From Echinometra lucunter (lineage: Eukaryota; Echinodermata; Echinoidea; Camarodonta; Echinometridae), in the NCBI GenBank assembly GCA_029962745.1, contig CM057165.1, forward strand, positions 22,530,657 to 22,594,656: a DNA stretch of 64,000 nucleotides, given 5' to 3'. Under the pieces are notes generated by a model. The model was not told where the DNA came from and did not search any database. It saw only the letters and a list, made by a program, of their open reading frames with translations. Numbering within the stretch: the stretch's first letter is position 1; every line of letters begins with the position of its first letter. A program made the position numbers and the translations under genes. Of the stretch, positions 1 through 11,239 are shown piece after piece.

Positions 1-327
1 ACTGTGAAAAGTTGAACAGCTTAAGGGTTAATACCTAAATGGGTCAGGTACAAAAAATGGGTTCTAAATTAAATTCTTGTCAAAATGTTGCAAACTACAT
101 TACTGCCAGTACCCTGCCGTTCGTAGTGATGGCGTATGTTTCAAATAAAGCAAACTAAATGAGTTTTAGGAAGGTTGACTAGTTCTTCTTTGAAAAATAA
201 GTGTTGTTGCATAAATCCCGGTTGCGATTTTCTGGCACAGATTTTTTTTTCTCACAAGAACTACTAAAAAAGTTGATATCAATTTCTTACTTTCAGTTAT
301 ACATGTATAAGACTTGCGAACACCTAC

Positions 328-483
328 CTTGTGGGTAATGGGGTTAGTAGAGAAGTCTCGTACGAAATCAAAGGTAGCACCATCAATGCTGCAGGCCACC
401 TTGAAGCTAGTTACCCATTGTCTATTATCTTGACGGCCTTGTGTCGCTACGCCACTGATGTTGTACGGAGTTAACAGATCAAC
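328..483 (-). CDS. Internal exon: middle of an F5/8 type C (discoidin) domain
   Basis: This exon encodes 52 residues of the central part of an F5/8C (discoidin) domain, an extracellular carbohydrate- or lipid-binding beta-sandwich. Family hallmarks are visible: VDLLTPYNISGVATQGR, then QWVTSFKV and the SIDG turn. The minus strand has an acceptor AG at 485-484 and a strong donor (AAG|GTAGGTG) after 328. Both ends are phase 0 and 156 nt is exactly 52 codons. The upstream exon at 9766-9950 ends in phase 0 with NQWIQ, so the junction reads through as a normal discoidin core. The exon with the end of the domain must lie left of this window. The polypyrimidine tract is weak. Seen: frame and splice sites. 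Known: the domain family. Inferred: the link across about 9 kb of intron. Confidence 0.85.
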
Positions 484-570
484 CTTTTTCACAGAAAGGA
501 TTTTTAGATATGTTTGTTACCCTTTATATGCCAGAGTTAATACTTCAGAAGATGGTATAAGCTAACTTTG

Positions 571-751
571 GGCCCGTTCAAATATAAGTGGGAAACCGCG
601 GGGTCTTTTCCGAGCACATTTTATAACACGCAAGTGAATGAGTGCGAGACGTTTTAAGCGCAGTCCATTGTTGCGTCATTGCGACTCATTTTATACACAA
701 AAATACGCTTTAAAACTCCCTGCGGTTTCCCCGCTCATATGTAAACAAGCC
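571..751. mobile_element. Small MITE with terminal inverted repeats, copy 1
   Basis: The outer ends are imperfect inverted repeats: GGCCCGTTCAAATATAAG at the left and its inverted counterpart, ending ...CATATGTAAACAAGCC, at the right. Both are followed inward by GGGAAACCGC-type sequence. A second copy in opposite orientation lies at 50834-51053 and matches through the interior, including CACGCAAGTGAATGAGTGCGAGA and TTGTTGCGTCATTGC. No coding potential. Two dispersed copies with inverted ends fit a non-autonomous DNA transposon; the superfamily is not determined. Confidence 0.75.
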
Positions 752-2280
752 TTTAACACTTTAACAGACTGGTTTACAAAAAAAAAAAAAAAGAGGGGGT
801 ACCACCACTACATTATTCCCGACCGAGTGAATCATGGGGGCCGATGGAATTTTAAAAATCATAGTCCGATGCTGAGATCATCAAGAAAATCGTTCTAAGC
901 CCCTCTTTTTTTCCATACTGTTTTATTCTGATATCATGAACAAAAATATATAACATTTCAATTAAACATTTCAAATCACATAACATAATATTTTACATTT
1001 CATATTTTGACTTCTTTCACTAACTTAATATAAGCATGAATCATATATAACTTAACACCAAAAACCCTTGCAGCGCATAAATCTATTAGACACCACGGTC
1101 CAGACGTCCAGATCGTTAAAATTACACCCGTCCCTAAACTCATTTAAAGCTCACACAAAGAAATATATATTGTTGCAATACGACCCTTGACACACAAAAT
1201 TCTTTAAAATAATTCTGGTCATATCCCATCACCCTTTTAATATTAATGTAACTGAAAAGAAGATAATTAAGACTCAAACCATGAGGCCTCTGCACAGCAC
1301 CCACTGCACCTGCACACTCACCCCTACCCCATTAATTTCGAATTTCTCCTTTACGTGTATTTTTAGAGGCCGTCAACATTTCAAGCTTCTGCTTACGTTG
1401 GCGGTCTCCTGCATTGTTATTTCCTTTTTTTTCCCTTACAAAAATGTAAAAATTTTTTGTTGTTGTTTTTTTCTTTGCAACCGATTTATTTGCAACCAAG
1501 ATGGTCTCCTTGACATTGTTTAATTGTAAAAATTGAATTACGTATTTTATTTTGTCAATTGTTGATTATACTGATTTGAGAAAGAAAATGTAGAAATAAA
1601 ATCGAATGAATGAAAAGAATGAAAAAAAAGAGAAACAATGAAATCAGTTATTATAAAAAATGTTGAAGCCCCACTCCTCCTCTCCCCCCCCCCCCCCCGC
1701 CCCAACAAAAGTCTTCCCTTGTACGTTTTGTGGAGGGCGATATATACATGTTGTGTCTTTAAAAAAAATCTACAAGAAAAGAACAAACAAATGAGACCCA
1801 AATCCAATACAAACTAATAAACAAATAGATATATTGAAACTAGGATCCCCTAAAAAAAATACATACCAATATGCATAACACTTTTCCTTTCATGTATCAA
1901 ATATTCACTCAATGATTTAAAACTATCTGAGTGTAGCTTACACTCATCAAAACAAAGCAAATCAAAAAAGAAATCGATGAGAAAAAAAAAACACCTCGAA
2001 GTATCACCCATCCCAAAGGAAAACATCATTATCCCTCCCCCAAAACACCCATACACACACATAACACCTAACACAGTCACTTTCTCCCAAATCACACCTG
2101 GATATTGCCCTCAGTCCTGCCATTTCGGTACATTCTCTCCATTTTAACAAATGCTCGTCTAACTAGTTCTTTTTAATAGCTATTGCTATTAAAATTGCTC
2201 CTTCCATCCCGACGACCGACTCACACACACAAAAGCGCTGGCGCACACGCACACACACGCTCCTGTGCTCCGATGTAGGG
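752..2280. other. AT-rich intron sequence, no gene seen
   Basis: I see no exon, RNA gene or clear transposon here. It holds A-rich and T-rich runs, a poly-C run of about 17 near 1686-1702, and a degenerate CA-rich stretch near 2222-2262. It lies between the two F5/8C exons and reads as intron. Confidence 0.5.
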
Positions 2281-2425
2281 CCTTTAAGTTCACACAGGGG
2301 TAAAATTCATCGTATGGAAAGCTGATTAGTATAAAGCTGATTGGCGCTTTCAGAGGTAAAATTCATCGCACGTAAAGCTGATTGGTTTAAAGAGCTTTTC
2401 ACACGTTAGCTTTCACACACAAAAA
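2281..2425. repeat. Duplicated AAAGCTGATTAG module
   Basis: Two imperfect direct copies of a module of about 65 bp, each containing GGTAAAATTCATCG followed by AAAGCTGATT(A/G)G. Related sequence, partly inverted, recurs in the loop of the foldback at 3128-3661 (about 3365-3425) and in the hairpin at 4087-4160. The three sites probably derive from one foldback family. Confidence 0.55.
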
Positions 2426-2458
2426 AGTTTGGTGCGATCGTTACTAGATTCAGTAGAG

Positions 2459-3120
2459 GTGCCGCAGTCGAGTGGTTTAAGGCGCTTTGACTGGAGACGC
2501 GAAGGTCCGGCGTTCGATTCCCGGTACGGCACTAATGCCCTTGAGCAAGGTATTTTATCTACATTGCTGTTTTATCGTCTGTCAAATAAAGTGATGTGCT
2601 ATATTATACAAATGATGAATGTTTATGAGTGCAATGGACAGAATATTTCATGAGGTGAAAGATGAAATGATCCATTCAACTCGGCTGCGGCTCGTTGAAT
2701 GGATCAATAATTTCATCTTTCACCGAATGAAATATTCTGTCCATTGCACGAATGAAAAAAACATTCATTATTTGTTTTATATGACACCTAAATATAGATC
2801 AAATCGCAATAAATCAATAACGCTATACGCTAGCGCGATGTTCATTCCAAACGCAAGCGTTTTACGTACGTAGTGTGCCGGCCTCTCGGCTTTCGTGCAA
2901 TGGAGCAAATCGTATGGATCCAAGATTGCACGGTAAATGGAGCCACAATGGTAAATGGAGCCACAATTGCACGAATGATGATGTCATAGTGCAATGGGAC
3001 AAATGATCAATATCAAACAACCAATCAAATGAAAGGGATCTATTAAGGTGTTATATAAATGCATATTGATACCAACGTGTGCATGCTTGTGTGGATGTGT
3101 TGTTTTCTAAAAAAAAAAAA
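2459..3120 (+). mobile_element. tRNA-derived SINE (family A), copy 1, interrupted
   Basis: Positions 2459-2532 resemble a class II tRNA (Ser/Leu-like) with A box (GTCGAGTGGTTTAAGG), B box (CGTTCGATTCC) and a paired acceptor stem (GTGCCG...CGGCAC). The following body (ATGCCCTTGAGCAAGG ... ATCTACATTGCTGTTTTATCG) also follows the tRNA-like head at 55752, so this is a SINE and not a functional tRNA. The SINE breaks near 2606. Its 3' part (ACCAACGTGTGC..., ending in an A-run) resumes near 3068, because the foldback at about 2608-3066 was inserted. Confidence 0.75.
2608..3066. mobile_element. Foldback/MITE inserted in SINE-A copy 1
   Basis: This segment separates the two halves of a SINE. It holds a long near-perfect inverted repeat at about 2613-2770: arms with GTGCAATGGACAGAATATTTC and GGTGAAAGATGAAAT meet around a GCTGCGGC-containing loop. 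Short GTGCAATGG motifs recur near 2895 and 2990. No protein is encoded. The ends are approximate; TATA-like bases flank both sides, but a target duplication is not certain. Confidence 0.6.
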
Positions 3121-3127
3121 TTAAAAA

Positions 3128-3661
3128 AATGCTATATCTGCGCAGTAGGGCATTTGCGCATTATCATGTCAATCAAAGCGCGCGCCCAGTCTTCGCTCCG
3201 CTCAGTTAAAGACGCATATCCGTTCATAAGCAAAATGTCTTGCCTCAGAGCAGGCTACAGATACTTCGTATCTGTAGCCTGCTCTGACCGGTCTTTAGAT
3301 CTCGAGTTCGTATTTATACGAACATCGTATATAAATCGATGTTCTCACAGGAAAAATTTAGTTTAAAACTGATTAGTTAATCAGCTTTCCATTCGATGAA
3401 TTTTACTCCTGTTTGAAAAGGTAAATTTTTCCTTTGTGAACATCGATCTATACGATGTTCGGACAGATACGAACTCGCGATCTAAAGACCGGACAGAGCT
3501 GACTACAGATACGAAGTTCGTATCTGTACCTGTTCTGAGGCGAGACATTTTGAGTATGAGCGCATACCAGTACACATCTTTAACTGGGCGGAGCGAAGAG
3601 CGGACGCGCGCTTTGACTGACATAAGAATACGCAATGGCCCTACTGCGCTGATATAGCATT
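3128..3661. mobile_element. 534-bp foldback element with nested palindromes
   Basis: Nearly the whole element is an inverted repeat. The left end (AATGCTATATCTGCGCAGTAGGGC) matches the right end (GCCCTACTGCGCTGATATAGCATT) in reverse complement, and matching continues inward for about 250 bp. Each arm contains its own palindrome: about 3247-3287 on the left (GGCTACAGATAC...GTATCTGTAGCC) and about 3494-3537 on the right. A single strand could therefore fold into a branched structure. Any open frames are by-products of the symmetry. Confidence 0.8.
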
Positions 3662-3725
3662 GAATCTAGTAAGGATGTCACAAAATGTTTTTGGGTTTTT
3701 TTGTGAGGGTGCGGTGTGTGAGGGG

Positions 3726-3747
3726 GTGTGTGTGTGTGTGTGTGTGA
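3726..3747. repeat. (TG)n microsatellite
   Basis: An uninterrupted TG dinucleotide run of about 11 units, just after a short G-rich stretch. Confidence 0.9.
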
Positions 3748-4086
3748 AAGCTATATGAAGTTAAGATTTGTATTATCTATATTGATTTTAATGTAATGAT
3801 TTATGTTGAATGAAATCAAATACAAAATATTGACAAAAGGATTTGGGGGGGGATGGGAAAATAGACAAAAGATTTTCTCAGGTACTATTTTTTATCTTTT
3901 ATTTGACAATACTTGTAAATGGATTATGAAAGTGCTTTTTGGGGGGTTTATATTATTGAAATTTATGTTAAACCAATGTATCAATGCACAATCCTGTTAT
4001 ATGAAGAATATGTAAATTTTTTGTTATGATTTGTAAAATATGTATTTGATTTGAGAGAAAATAAAAAATATCATTAAAAAAAAAAT

Positions 4087-4160
4087 ATATCGTATAAACT
4101 TGAAAGCTGATTAGTTTAGAGCTCTTTCAACTAATCAACTTTACATACGATAATTTTTTT
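4087..4160. repeat. Hairpin related to the foldback at 3128-3661
   Basis: Inverted repeat: TATCGTAT...GAAAGCTGATTAGTT pairs with AACTAATCAACTTTACATACGATA around a short loop (GAGCTC core). It shares the AAAGCTGATTAG motif with 2281-2425 and with the loop of the larger foldback, so it may be a remnant of the same family. Confidence 0.6.
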
Positions 4161-5457
4161 CGTCTTTGTGAAAGCAGGGACAGATACCATGTGGACAGGT
4201 ATTGATTTAACACCCACGTTTTTTGCAGTGTGCACATGATGCACATCCTCTACAGTGCGTATGAATAAATTCACATTTCAAAATATTCTCCAAATAAAAA
4301 AACAACAATATCCTGTTGAGTATTAGAGTCTATTGATCGAAATGAATTACGCTAGATTCATGTTTGCGCAATGAGTAGTTTTCTGTAAATCTGCCTTCAA
4401 AAGTCACGGTTTTAACATAAAACGACTGTAAACTGTCACCACTGCGCATGCGCTTTTCCGACTTTTTCTATGAATGGGCTAATTCGATCGCATTACGTCA
4501 TGCATATCACCAGCATGCACACTGCATGCACGTTGCACGTTGCGTGTATACATATCGACGACCAGCGCAGCACTGCTGCAGCCCCTAAAAGGCAGCAACC
4601 CTTCGATTAATTCGCTGTTTATGCGAGGCCAAAATAATTGTATGCACGTAATTTCCTTTCAGTTTCCTTTCTGTAAATTTTTTTATCACCTGTTTACCGT
4701 GCTATGCTTTGTTCTATGTTTTCTGAACCATTTATATTATCTAGAAGTGCAAGGGTCTTGTACGGTTCGCGCCACAGATAGTTCAGTTAGCTTCGCACAG
4801 TCACACTGCGCAGTATACAGTGCGAAGCTTCGAAGGCCGTGCATGAACCGGAGTACGTGGGACTACACGAGATGAATCTTGAAGGGTTCGTGAATGACAT
4901 TGCCTTGGATTTTTTCCCGACATAATTGTCCGACAGTAAATTTTGAAAAGATATTCGGAGGAGACTTTTGATATACTTTGATTGTTCATATGTGCAAGCC
5001 TCGATCTTGGGCAATAACGGAATATATGAAAAATAACGTAACTTTTGCTGACTAAAAAAAAAAAAAAAAAGCATCTCATTTCACTAATTTTTCATATAAT
5101 AAAACATGATTCTGCTACAAATGGTTGTCATGATGCGTTAGAACAACTCTCATTCTTTAATTTGAAGTTTGATTCATTTCATTTGGTGGTTTCTAAGGCG
5201 AGATTTTGCAGTTTAGCCAAGACTCCTCCGTAGCGGTTTTACGTAAACAAATTGTTTACTTTATGCAAATTAGGCAGCACGGAGTGAAAGCTTTCGGGCA
5301 GTTAAGTGGGGTGCTACGCTGTGGCTGGAATACCGTTCTACATTTTGGTGGTACGGGTGAATTTCTCGAGATTGGGAGACCCCCTGCTGAGATTTTCCGG
5401 ACGATCCGTTCCCGTCGCGCTTGCGAAAACCGCCTAAGTCTATTCCCGAGTCTATTG
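4161..5457. other. Intron sequence without a recognised gene
   Basis: No exon or complete transposon is evident. Near 4785-4830 a short hairpin pairs AGCTTCGCAC with GTGCGAAGCT. Positions 5047-5070 are an A-run. The segment at about 5241-5457 is more GC-rich, contains the palindrome GTAAACAAATTGTTTAC, and abuts the 3' break of the LINE at 5458. It may be a separate insertion, but I cannot define it. Confidence 0.4.
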
Positions 5458-8003
5458 CACTCTTCAATACAATGATCATTCCAATTTAAAGTGTTATTTA
5501 TCACAAGACCTAAGTATTTCTCAGATGCTGTACTTTGTAACTCATGACCATTAATAGTATATTTATAACGAACATTATCTTCTAGATATCATCATAATCT
5601 TGCATTTAGATATGTTGAAATTAAGGCCCCCATCTCACTAGAAAGGCGATCATGGCGACCATGGAGATCTGTGAAAATTTTGCAAATCGTATCAGAATCG
5701 CCCTCCAACTCCACTTTTTTACCAGCGCGGTGATTGCACTGCTGTTGTGATGACGTAACAGTACCAGCCAGGATGCGCGGATGAGATGCGCAGAAACATA
5801 ACTGAGGAAAAATCGTCTTGGGAACGTCTCTGAAAGCACGGGCGATAGGAGCCGCTTTCAATGCGCTTGAAGTAGGCTTTAGGCGTTGCTGATACGTTAG
5901 AGCTACGGGCATGTCGTTTTTAATACGCTCTTAAGACGATTGTGGCGCTCTTGGCGACCTCGGCGCCTCGCTACTGAAGTTTTGAACATGTTCAAAACTT
6001 GGTGGCGACAAGGGCGATGGTGGCGATCACTAGCGCTTCAGAAAGGCTTATGATACGACTGATAAGATTGATAAAGCTCAAGCCACGATCCACCACGCTT
6101 TGTCGATTTTTGAGGATCGCAGTGGAATCGCCTTCTAGTGAGATGGGGGTATAAGTAACTATGTTTTGGACCATTGATTTAAAATTTCCAGATCATTTTG
6201 TAAAAGTTTACAGTCATCCAAAGTGGAAATTTGCCGATATAAAATACAATCATCAGCATACAATCTGATTGTAGATGAGATATTATTAGATATGTCATTA
6301 ATAAAACATAGAAATAATGCTTGACCAAGAATTGTCCCTTGAGCAACATCTGATTTTACATGAACCCATGACGAGAATTCACCGTTAATAACAACTCTTT
6401 GGGATTTTCCCTTTTTTTCCTTCAAAAAACTCATTACCCAATCTAAGTTACGTGATATTACACCACTATAACTGTAAGTTTCTTTTTAAACTTTCATGAG
6501 AAACACTGTCAAAAGCCCTAGTGAAATCAACAAAGGCAATATGAATATACTCGAGCCTGCTTCCAGAATACTTGACCAGTCATCAATGACCTATTGACCT
6601 TTACTACTTGAGTTTCGCATGATCTTTTACCACGAAAACCATGTTGATTACCACATAAAATGTTACTGTCATTAAAATGTTCAAAAAGGCATTTGCAAAC
6701 TATTCATTCTAAAAACCTTACATGTCACGGACGTGAATGAAATTGGTCTATAATCAATAGCATCTTCTTTGTTACCTTTTTTATATACAGGACAGACATT
6801 TGCTCTTAGCCAGTCTACTGGTAAACTCCTTGATGACAAAGACATGTTAAAAAGTTTACAAAGAGAAGGTGATAATGCCATCAGGTCCCTGTACTTTTGA
6901 AACATCTATATTTATAAACAATTTTAAAACAGACTCTGTGCACAAAATGTCTTTCATAATGGGAGCTTCACTACTTCAATCAGGTTGTGGTAGGCTTACA
7001 TGATCTTTAAAAACTTTTTTAAAATTGTAAGTTAAAAGCATTAGCTTTTTGTTGGTCTTCTGTTATTACTGTGCCGTTAACATTTAAAAATTCAACACTA
7101 CTGCGGTCACATCTTCTGAACTTAACGAATTTCCAAAATAATTTTGTCTTTTAAACTATTGCACATATCATTCCTTAAAAAATGCAAATAATTAGATCTA
7201 ATTTTCTTTTTTTACTTCTCGCCTGAGCTGCCGATACCTTTCCCAATAGGATGCTTTATTTGATTTTTTTTAGCTCTGTTCTATTACGTTTTTTGATTAA
7301 TTTTCTAACATTGCTATTTAGCCATTGAACATTACATCCTTTCCTTATATTACCATGTGGAATATTCGCGTCTCAGATCTTCATCACAGCATTTTTCCAC
7401 GACTGCCAATGGTGCTCTTCATCATAATCATCATTACCTCTAAGAGTGTAGTGTCTTTTAAATCACTGCGAAACTTTTCAAAGTTGCCTTTGGAATAAGA
7501 ATATACTTTTCCTTTATTTCTATACTTGTTTGATGATGTGATTAACTAAGGTAAATCGTATTGCCTCATGATCACTTATACCAGGAAATACATCAACATT
7601 ACGCACATGTGATGGTTGGGTTGAAAATATCGAATCTAATACACTACTTGTAGATTCAGTAATCCTGGTTGGTGAGCATACATGTTGATATTAAGGAAGT
7701 TATTGTCAGTTACAGAAATAAACGACTCCATGAGCTCGGATTTGTCAGATGTGACATGGTAACCATTAGACCGATATAAGTTTGGTAAATTGAAATCACC
7801 TGTCAATACAATATTTCGTATATGGTTTCCTTTATTGGATAATAAGGACATAGATTTCTCCAGTTCGTACACAATATCTAACTTACTGCTTGAAGGTCTG
7901 TAAAGCACACCTAGAAAAATAGATTGTTTATCTTTACATAGTAATTCACACCAGATTATTCACATTCAGTTTCCAGATCTGCTCTTTGGAGTACAGAACT
8001 CCA
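5458..8003 (-). mobile_element. Decayed CR1-like LINE (endonuclease plus reverse transcriptase)
   Basis: Fragments of one non-LTR retrotransposon polyprotein run in order on the minus strand. The APE-type endonuclease is at about 7640-7990 (VLYRPSSSKLD, TGDFNLP). The N-terminal reverse-transcriptase part is near 6700-6900 (LPVDWLRANVCPVYKKGN, DYRPIS), motif A near 6520 (VDFTRAFD), motif B near 6310-6340, and the YADD active site near 6250. A C-terminal stretch at 5458-5570 (YTINGHEL, EKYLGLVINN) follows. Frameshifts and stops separate the pieces, so it is inactive. A MITE (5627-6149) interrupts it between YADD and the C-terminal stretch. The 5' end is lost in the endonuclease domain, where the foldback at 8008 begins. 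CR1 is the best guess; other Jockey-superfamily clades are possible. Confidence 0.85.
5627..6149. mobile_element. 523-bp MITE inserted in the LINE
   Basis: The terminal inverted repeats CCCCCATCTCACTAGAA(A)GGCGAT and ATCGCC(TT)CTAGTGAGATGGGGG mark the ends. Interior sequence is rich in GGCGA/TCGCC motifs, partly mirrored. It sits inside LINE reverse-transcriptase sequence that resumes on both sides. The flanks (TTAAG and ATAAG) hint at an imperfect target duplication. No transposase is encoded. Confidence 0.8.
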
Positions 8004-8007
8004 CATC

Positions 8008-8804
8008 TATCATGTGACACCAAAAAGTAAAAAAAAAAAATTTTGATGCATGAGTGAGCACCGGCCACTTGTGTAAAGGGTATGAAAATTGGGTTGCGCA
8101 GGAATTGGTTGTCCATCTTAGCTGAAGTGAAAAGTCCCGTAGCTTAGAAATTGCTGGTGGGGTATGATAAATTCATATTCACCGCAATTGTCTTTCCAAA
8201 TGTCAAAGATGTTCATTTTTTCAGGCATTTACGTTTAATTCATCATCATTTATCTTTACTTTATTATACACCTTCATCAAATCATCAACCATTTCTAAGC
8301 TAAGGGGCATATGAGAGACACAATTTGATAATTAACAATACTGAACTCGTCAGAAATGGTACTGTGGTGTGTGTGGTGTGTGGGTGTGTGTTGGTGTGTT
8401 ATTGTGGTGAAAATTGATTAATGCACGCCCTTGCACCGCCCAGACACACTGAACCCCATCCCAACTCTCCACACAACATGTATCTCAGGAACAGAGTGCT
8501 GGTACCATTAACACAGACATCAACACCAGTTAATGGTACCGTGTCAAAACATGCACAATCCAGTAGTAATCAAAAATGTAATGCATGCTCTATCATGCTT
8601 TTTGATTAACTGAACCACGTCATACACGTCACAAACCCATGTCCATCATGAATTATCATAAATTCAGCAGACCACCAGCAATTTCTAAGCTAGGAGAATT
8701 CTCATCTCAACAAAAATGGACAGCTCAATACCCTTTACAAAAGTGGCCGGTGCTCACCGATGCATATGTTTTTTCCAGCCTTTTTGGTGTCATATGATAG
8801 AAGA
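8008..8804. mobile_element. Foldback element of about 800 bp
   Basis: Outer arms of about 150-190 bp are inverted copies. CTATCATGTGACACCAAAAAG at the left matches CTTTTTGGTGTCATATGATAG at the right. Further in, GAGCACCGGCCACTT matches AAGTGGCCGGTGCTC, and TAGCTTAGAAATTGCTGGTGG matches CCACCAGCAATTTCTAAGCTA. The loop contains two more hairpins: GGTACCATTAAC...GTTAATGGTACC (8501-8540) and AGTAATCAAAAA...TTTTTGATTAACT (about 8563-8612). A poly-A run occurs in the left arm only. No protein is encoded. Confidence 0.8.
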
Positions 8805-9604
8805 GACATTCGGCCATCAATATGTGTGAAAATTTTCCAAAAATGTTCCTCTTCTTTTTAAAAAAATTAAATTTGGGAGACTTTTCAAAACTGTCAACTT
8901 TTTTCTGAGACACTCGGTAGATTAAAGTCCATGCCAGGTGCAGAAGTTGTTTGTGTTTTTGTCAGTTTGTCAAGCAATAATTTATTTTTGAAACCATGTA
9001 ATGGATTACCCTTCATGTAGCCACACACACCCGCTCTCTTCCCCCCCCCCCCTCACAAACACACACCCTTACACACAACCACATGCACAGCACTGGAGGT
9101 TGTCAATTTTCTGCACAAAATTTAAATTTGTTCTGCAAGTGCTGTATAGAAAATATGAGGAGGGAATGGGCACTATCGTTAGCATAATTGTTCCATCTTG
9201 AAGACCCAGGAAGAAATCAGTAAAACCTGCCAAGGGTGTGCATCACAGGTCTAAGAAAGATTCTTTCCCTTTCATTTTCTGGACATGCCATTGAGGGACT
9301 AGCCGGGTTTAAGGGTAGGGCAACAAATAATTGTTATGAGAAAGCTTTGATTATCAACAAAGCAGAAATAACAGCTGGCTTGTTAGCACTTCGATCAGAG
9401 AACTCAGCATTTTCTGTGTAAGTCTATTCTTAAGAACTTTCCAGCAGAAGCCAGTTCTCACATGCTCAGTGTTATAAAACTAAACAGTCCACATCCCATC
9501 ATGACACAAGGAAAGATAAAAATCCGGATAATTTGCAATCATATCCAAAGTCCTCTGGAAGCGCATAGAGCTGACGTTGATGGGCTCTACAAGAACGGAT
9601 TCTT

Positions 9605-9690
9605 CTTATTACTACTACTACTACTACTACTACTATTATTTTATTATTATTGTTGTTGTTATTATTATTATTATCATTATAATTATTATC
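9605..9690. repeat. TAC/TAT trinucleotide microsatellite
   Basis: About nine TAC/CTA units, then ATT/TGT/ATC-type units. The region 8805-9604 before it shows no gene; it has a poly-C run near 9041 and CA-rich stretches only. Confidence 0.85.
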
Positions 9691-9765
9691 TTTAATCAAG
9701 GACGTTTCCTAATTGCGTGCTTTTTTTATTCTAAAGAAGAGACGCATCCACATGGATTACAATAC

Positions 9766-9950
9766 CTGGATCCACTGATTGTCATCGTTGTAACGTGCAG
9801 ACCAGGATCCGCCTCGCCTATACGTATCCCGGGCGAGGTTTAACCGTGCCCACCAGGGGTTAAGATCATTGTACCAATAGTAATACGCACTGGAAGCTGT
9901 AAAACTTGAATCCGGGATTATCCTGCTTTCAAGGCCAAGAGGTGTGATAC
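9766..9950 (-). CDS. Internal exon: N-terminal part of an F5/8 type C (discoidin) domain
   Basis: Reading the minus strand from the acceptor (AACAG| at 9952-9951), the exon encodes 61 codons: TPLGLESRIIPDSSFTASS, then WWARLNLARD, then GSWSARYNDDNQWIQ. This is the standard opening of an F5/8C domain (P-L-G, then I-x-D-x-x-xTASS, then A-R-L-N, then W-x-x-x-x-x-D-x-x-Q-W-I/L-Q). It ends CAG|GTATTG in phase 0, the phase in which the exon at 328-483 opens with VDLLTPYN, so the two join into one discoidin core. The entry phase is 1, as in the other domain exons of this series, and GT completes the entry codon. A preceding T would give the family's leading Cys. An in-frame TGA lies just before the acceptor, which fixes the exon start. 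Confidence 0.87.
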
Positions 9951-11239
9951 CTGTTCATAGAATTTCATCACAATCAATATTCATGTACGTCTTGCACACT
10001 CCATGCAGAAGTTATGATTTACCAGACAATGAATGTCATTATTAAAGATCCAACGTAAAAATTACTATCCTGTTGCGAGGATCAAGGAATAATGATTTTA
10101 GTTTCTACCTTCACTTACTGTATGTCTCATTAACGTTGATGGCAGGCCATAATTAATAACCCTTGATCTTCACCCTGTTTCTTAGCCGATTTAGGTCAGC
10201 ATTGTTAATTTCTAAGCTCTAATCTAATTTTGATATTCTATAAAGATGCTAATACGATATGCGAATGAGATGATATCCTGTTGTTAAGTATCATCAGGAT
10301 TATAAGGAAGGTACAGAAATGCCAGTTTAGGTTAGGGAAAGTGTGGTTTGAAGACGTGAAAGTGTAATGTGAATGAGCGTGGGTCATGGACCGCAACGTT
10401 GGTGTATTCATGGAACTACTAGAAGTGGAATGTTAACGGGAGCCTTTCTTTGATCCGATGATCGTCACCGCCTTCTGATTTGTGCATCTTAATGTGAAAA
10501 TTCAGATGTTTGGACAATAATGATTGCGTGAGCATGTTCGCTCACTGACAAAGGAGCAGTTTCCCTCACTTGGGTTTTGTTTAGCAGGTTTGCCTTTTCA
10601 GAATATGTCTTTGAATCGAAACACTGCTGATGGGGAGCAGCAAAGTTGAAAAGCAGACGATTTTTTGTGATATGAAATTTATTATTACTGACTCAATCAA
10701 AATATAACCTCTGTCGTGTATCATCAACATGTTCTTCAAAATAAAACATACGAAACTGCGATTTCCAATTATAAACCAGAACTGCACATCGACTTTCCAT
10801 GTTCTAAGCGATTTTATTATCTTCTGCGCTAAAAGTTTATACACTTTGTCAAATCACTGCCTTGCTTCTCTCTGGCTAATTGGTGGTGACCCTCATGAGA
10901 TAAAAGTGGAGAAACATGTAAAAATATTATTTAGACGGCTTTGTTAGAGACATGTGCTTGAATTCATTAACAAAATGGTGAATGTCCATGTGTATTAGGT
11001 CCATGCGTAGACCAAGGAGGTTTAAGAGCTGGAGTCCCAACTGGCAACGAATTATTTCAAGCAGCGGTCCCTTTCTAAGGTTGCACAATAGAATCTATAG
11101 GTGTTCTGTTGCCCTTGATGTTCGAGGTTCGATGCCGCCAACATCACGGGAATGCTTGGGTAGTGTTTTTTGTCACAAATAAAAATTATCGTTAATATTT
11201 CAGTTATGTGAATTAACGAAGATAAAATTGAACAGGTGA
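9951..11239. other. Intron sequence, no gene seen
   Basis: This stretch lies between the F5/8C exon and a tandem duplication. I found no convincing exon, RNA gene or transposon terminus. Confidence 0.4.

Noticed and set aside
2459..2532. tRNA gene (Ser/Leu-like)
   Set aside because: It is followed by a non-tRNA body also found after the similar head at 55752, so it is a SINE head; anticodon arm pairing is also imperfect.
5206..5504. Overlapping open frames on both strands near 5.2-5.5 kb
   Set aside because: They overlap the LINE C-terminus and an undefined insert; no protein family or splice support.
11010..11170. B-box-like GAGGTTCGATGCC near 11125
   Set aside because: No matching A box or acceptor stem and no second copy in the window; too weak to call a SINE.
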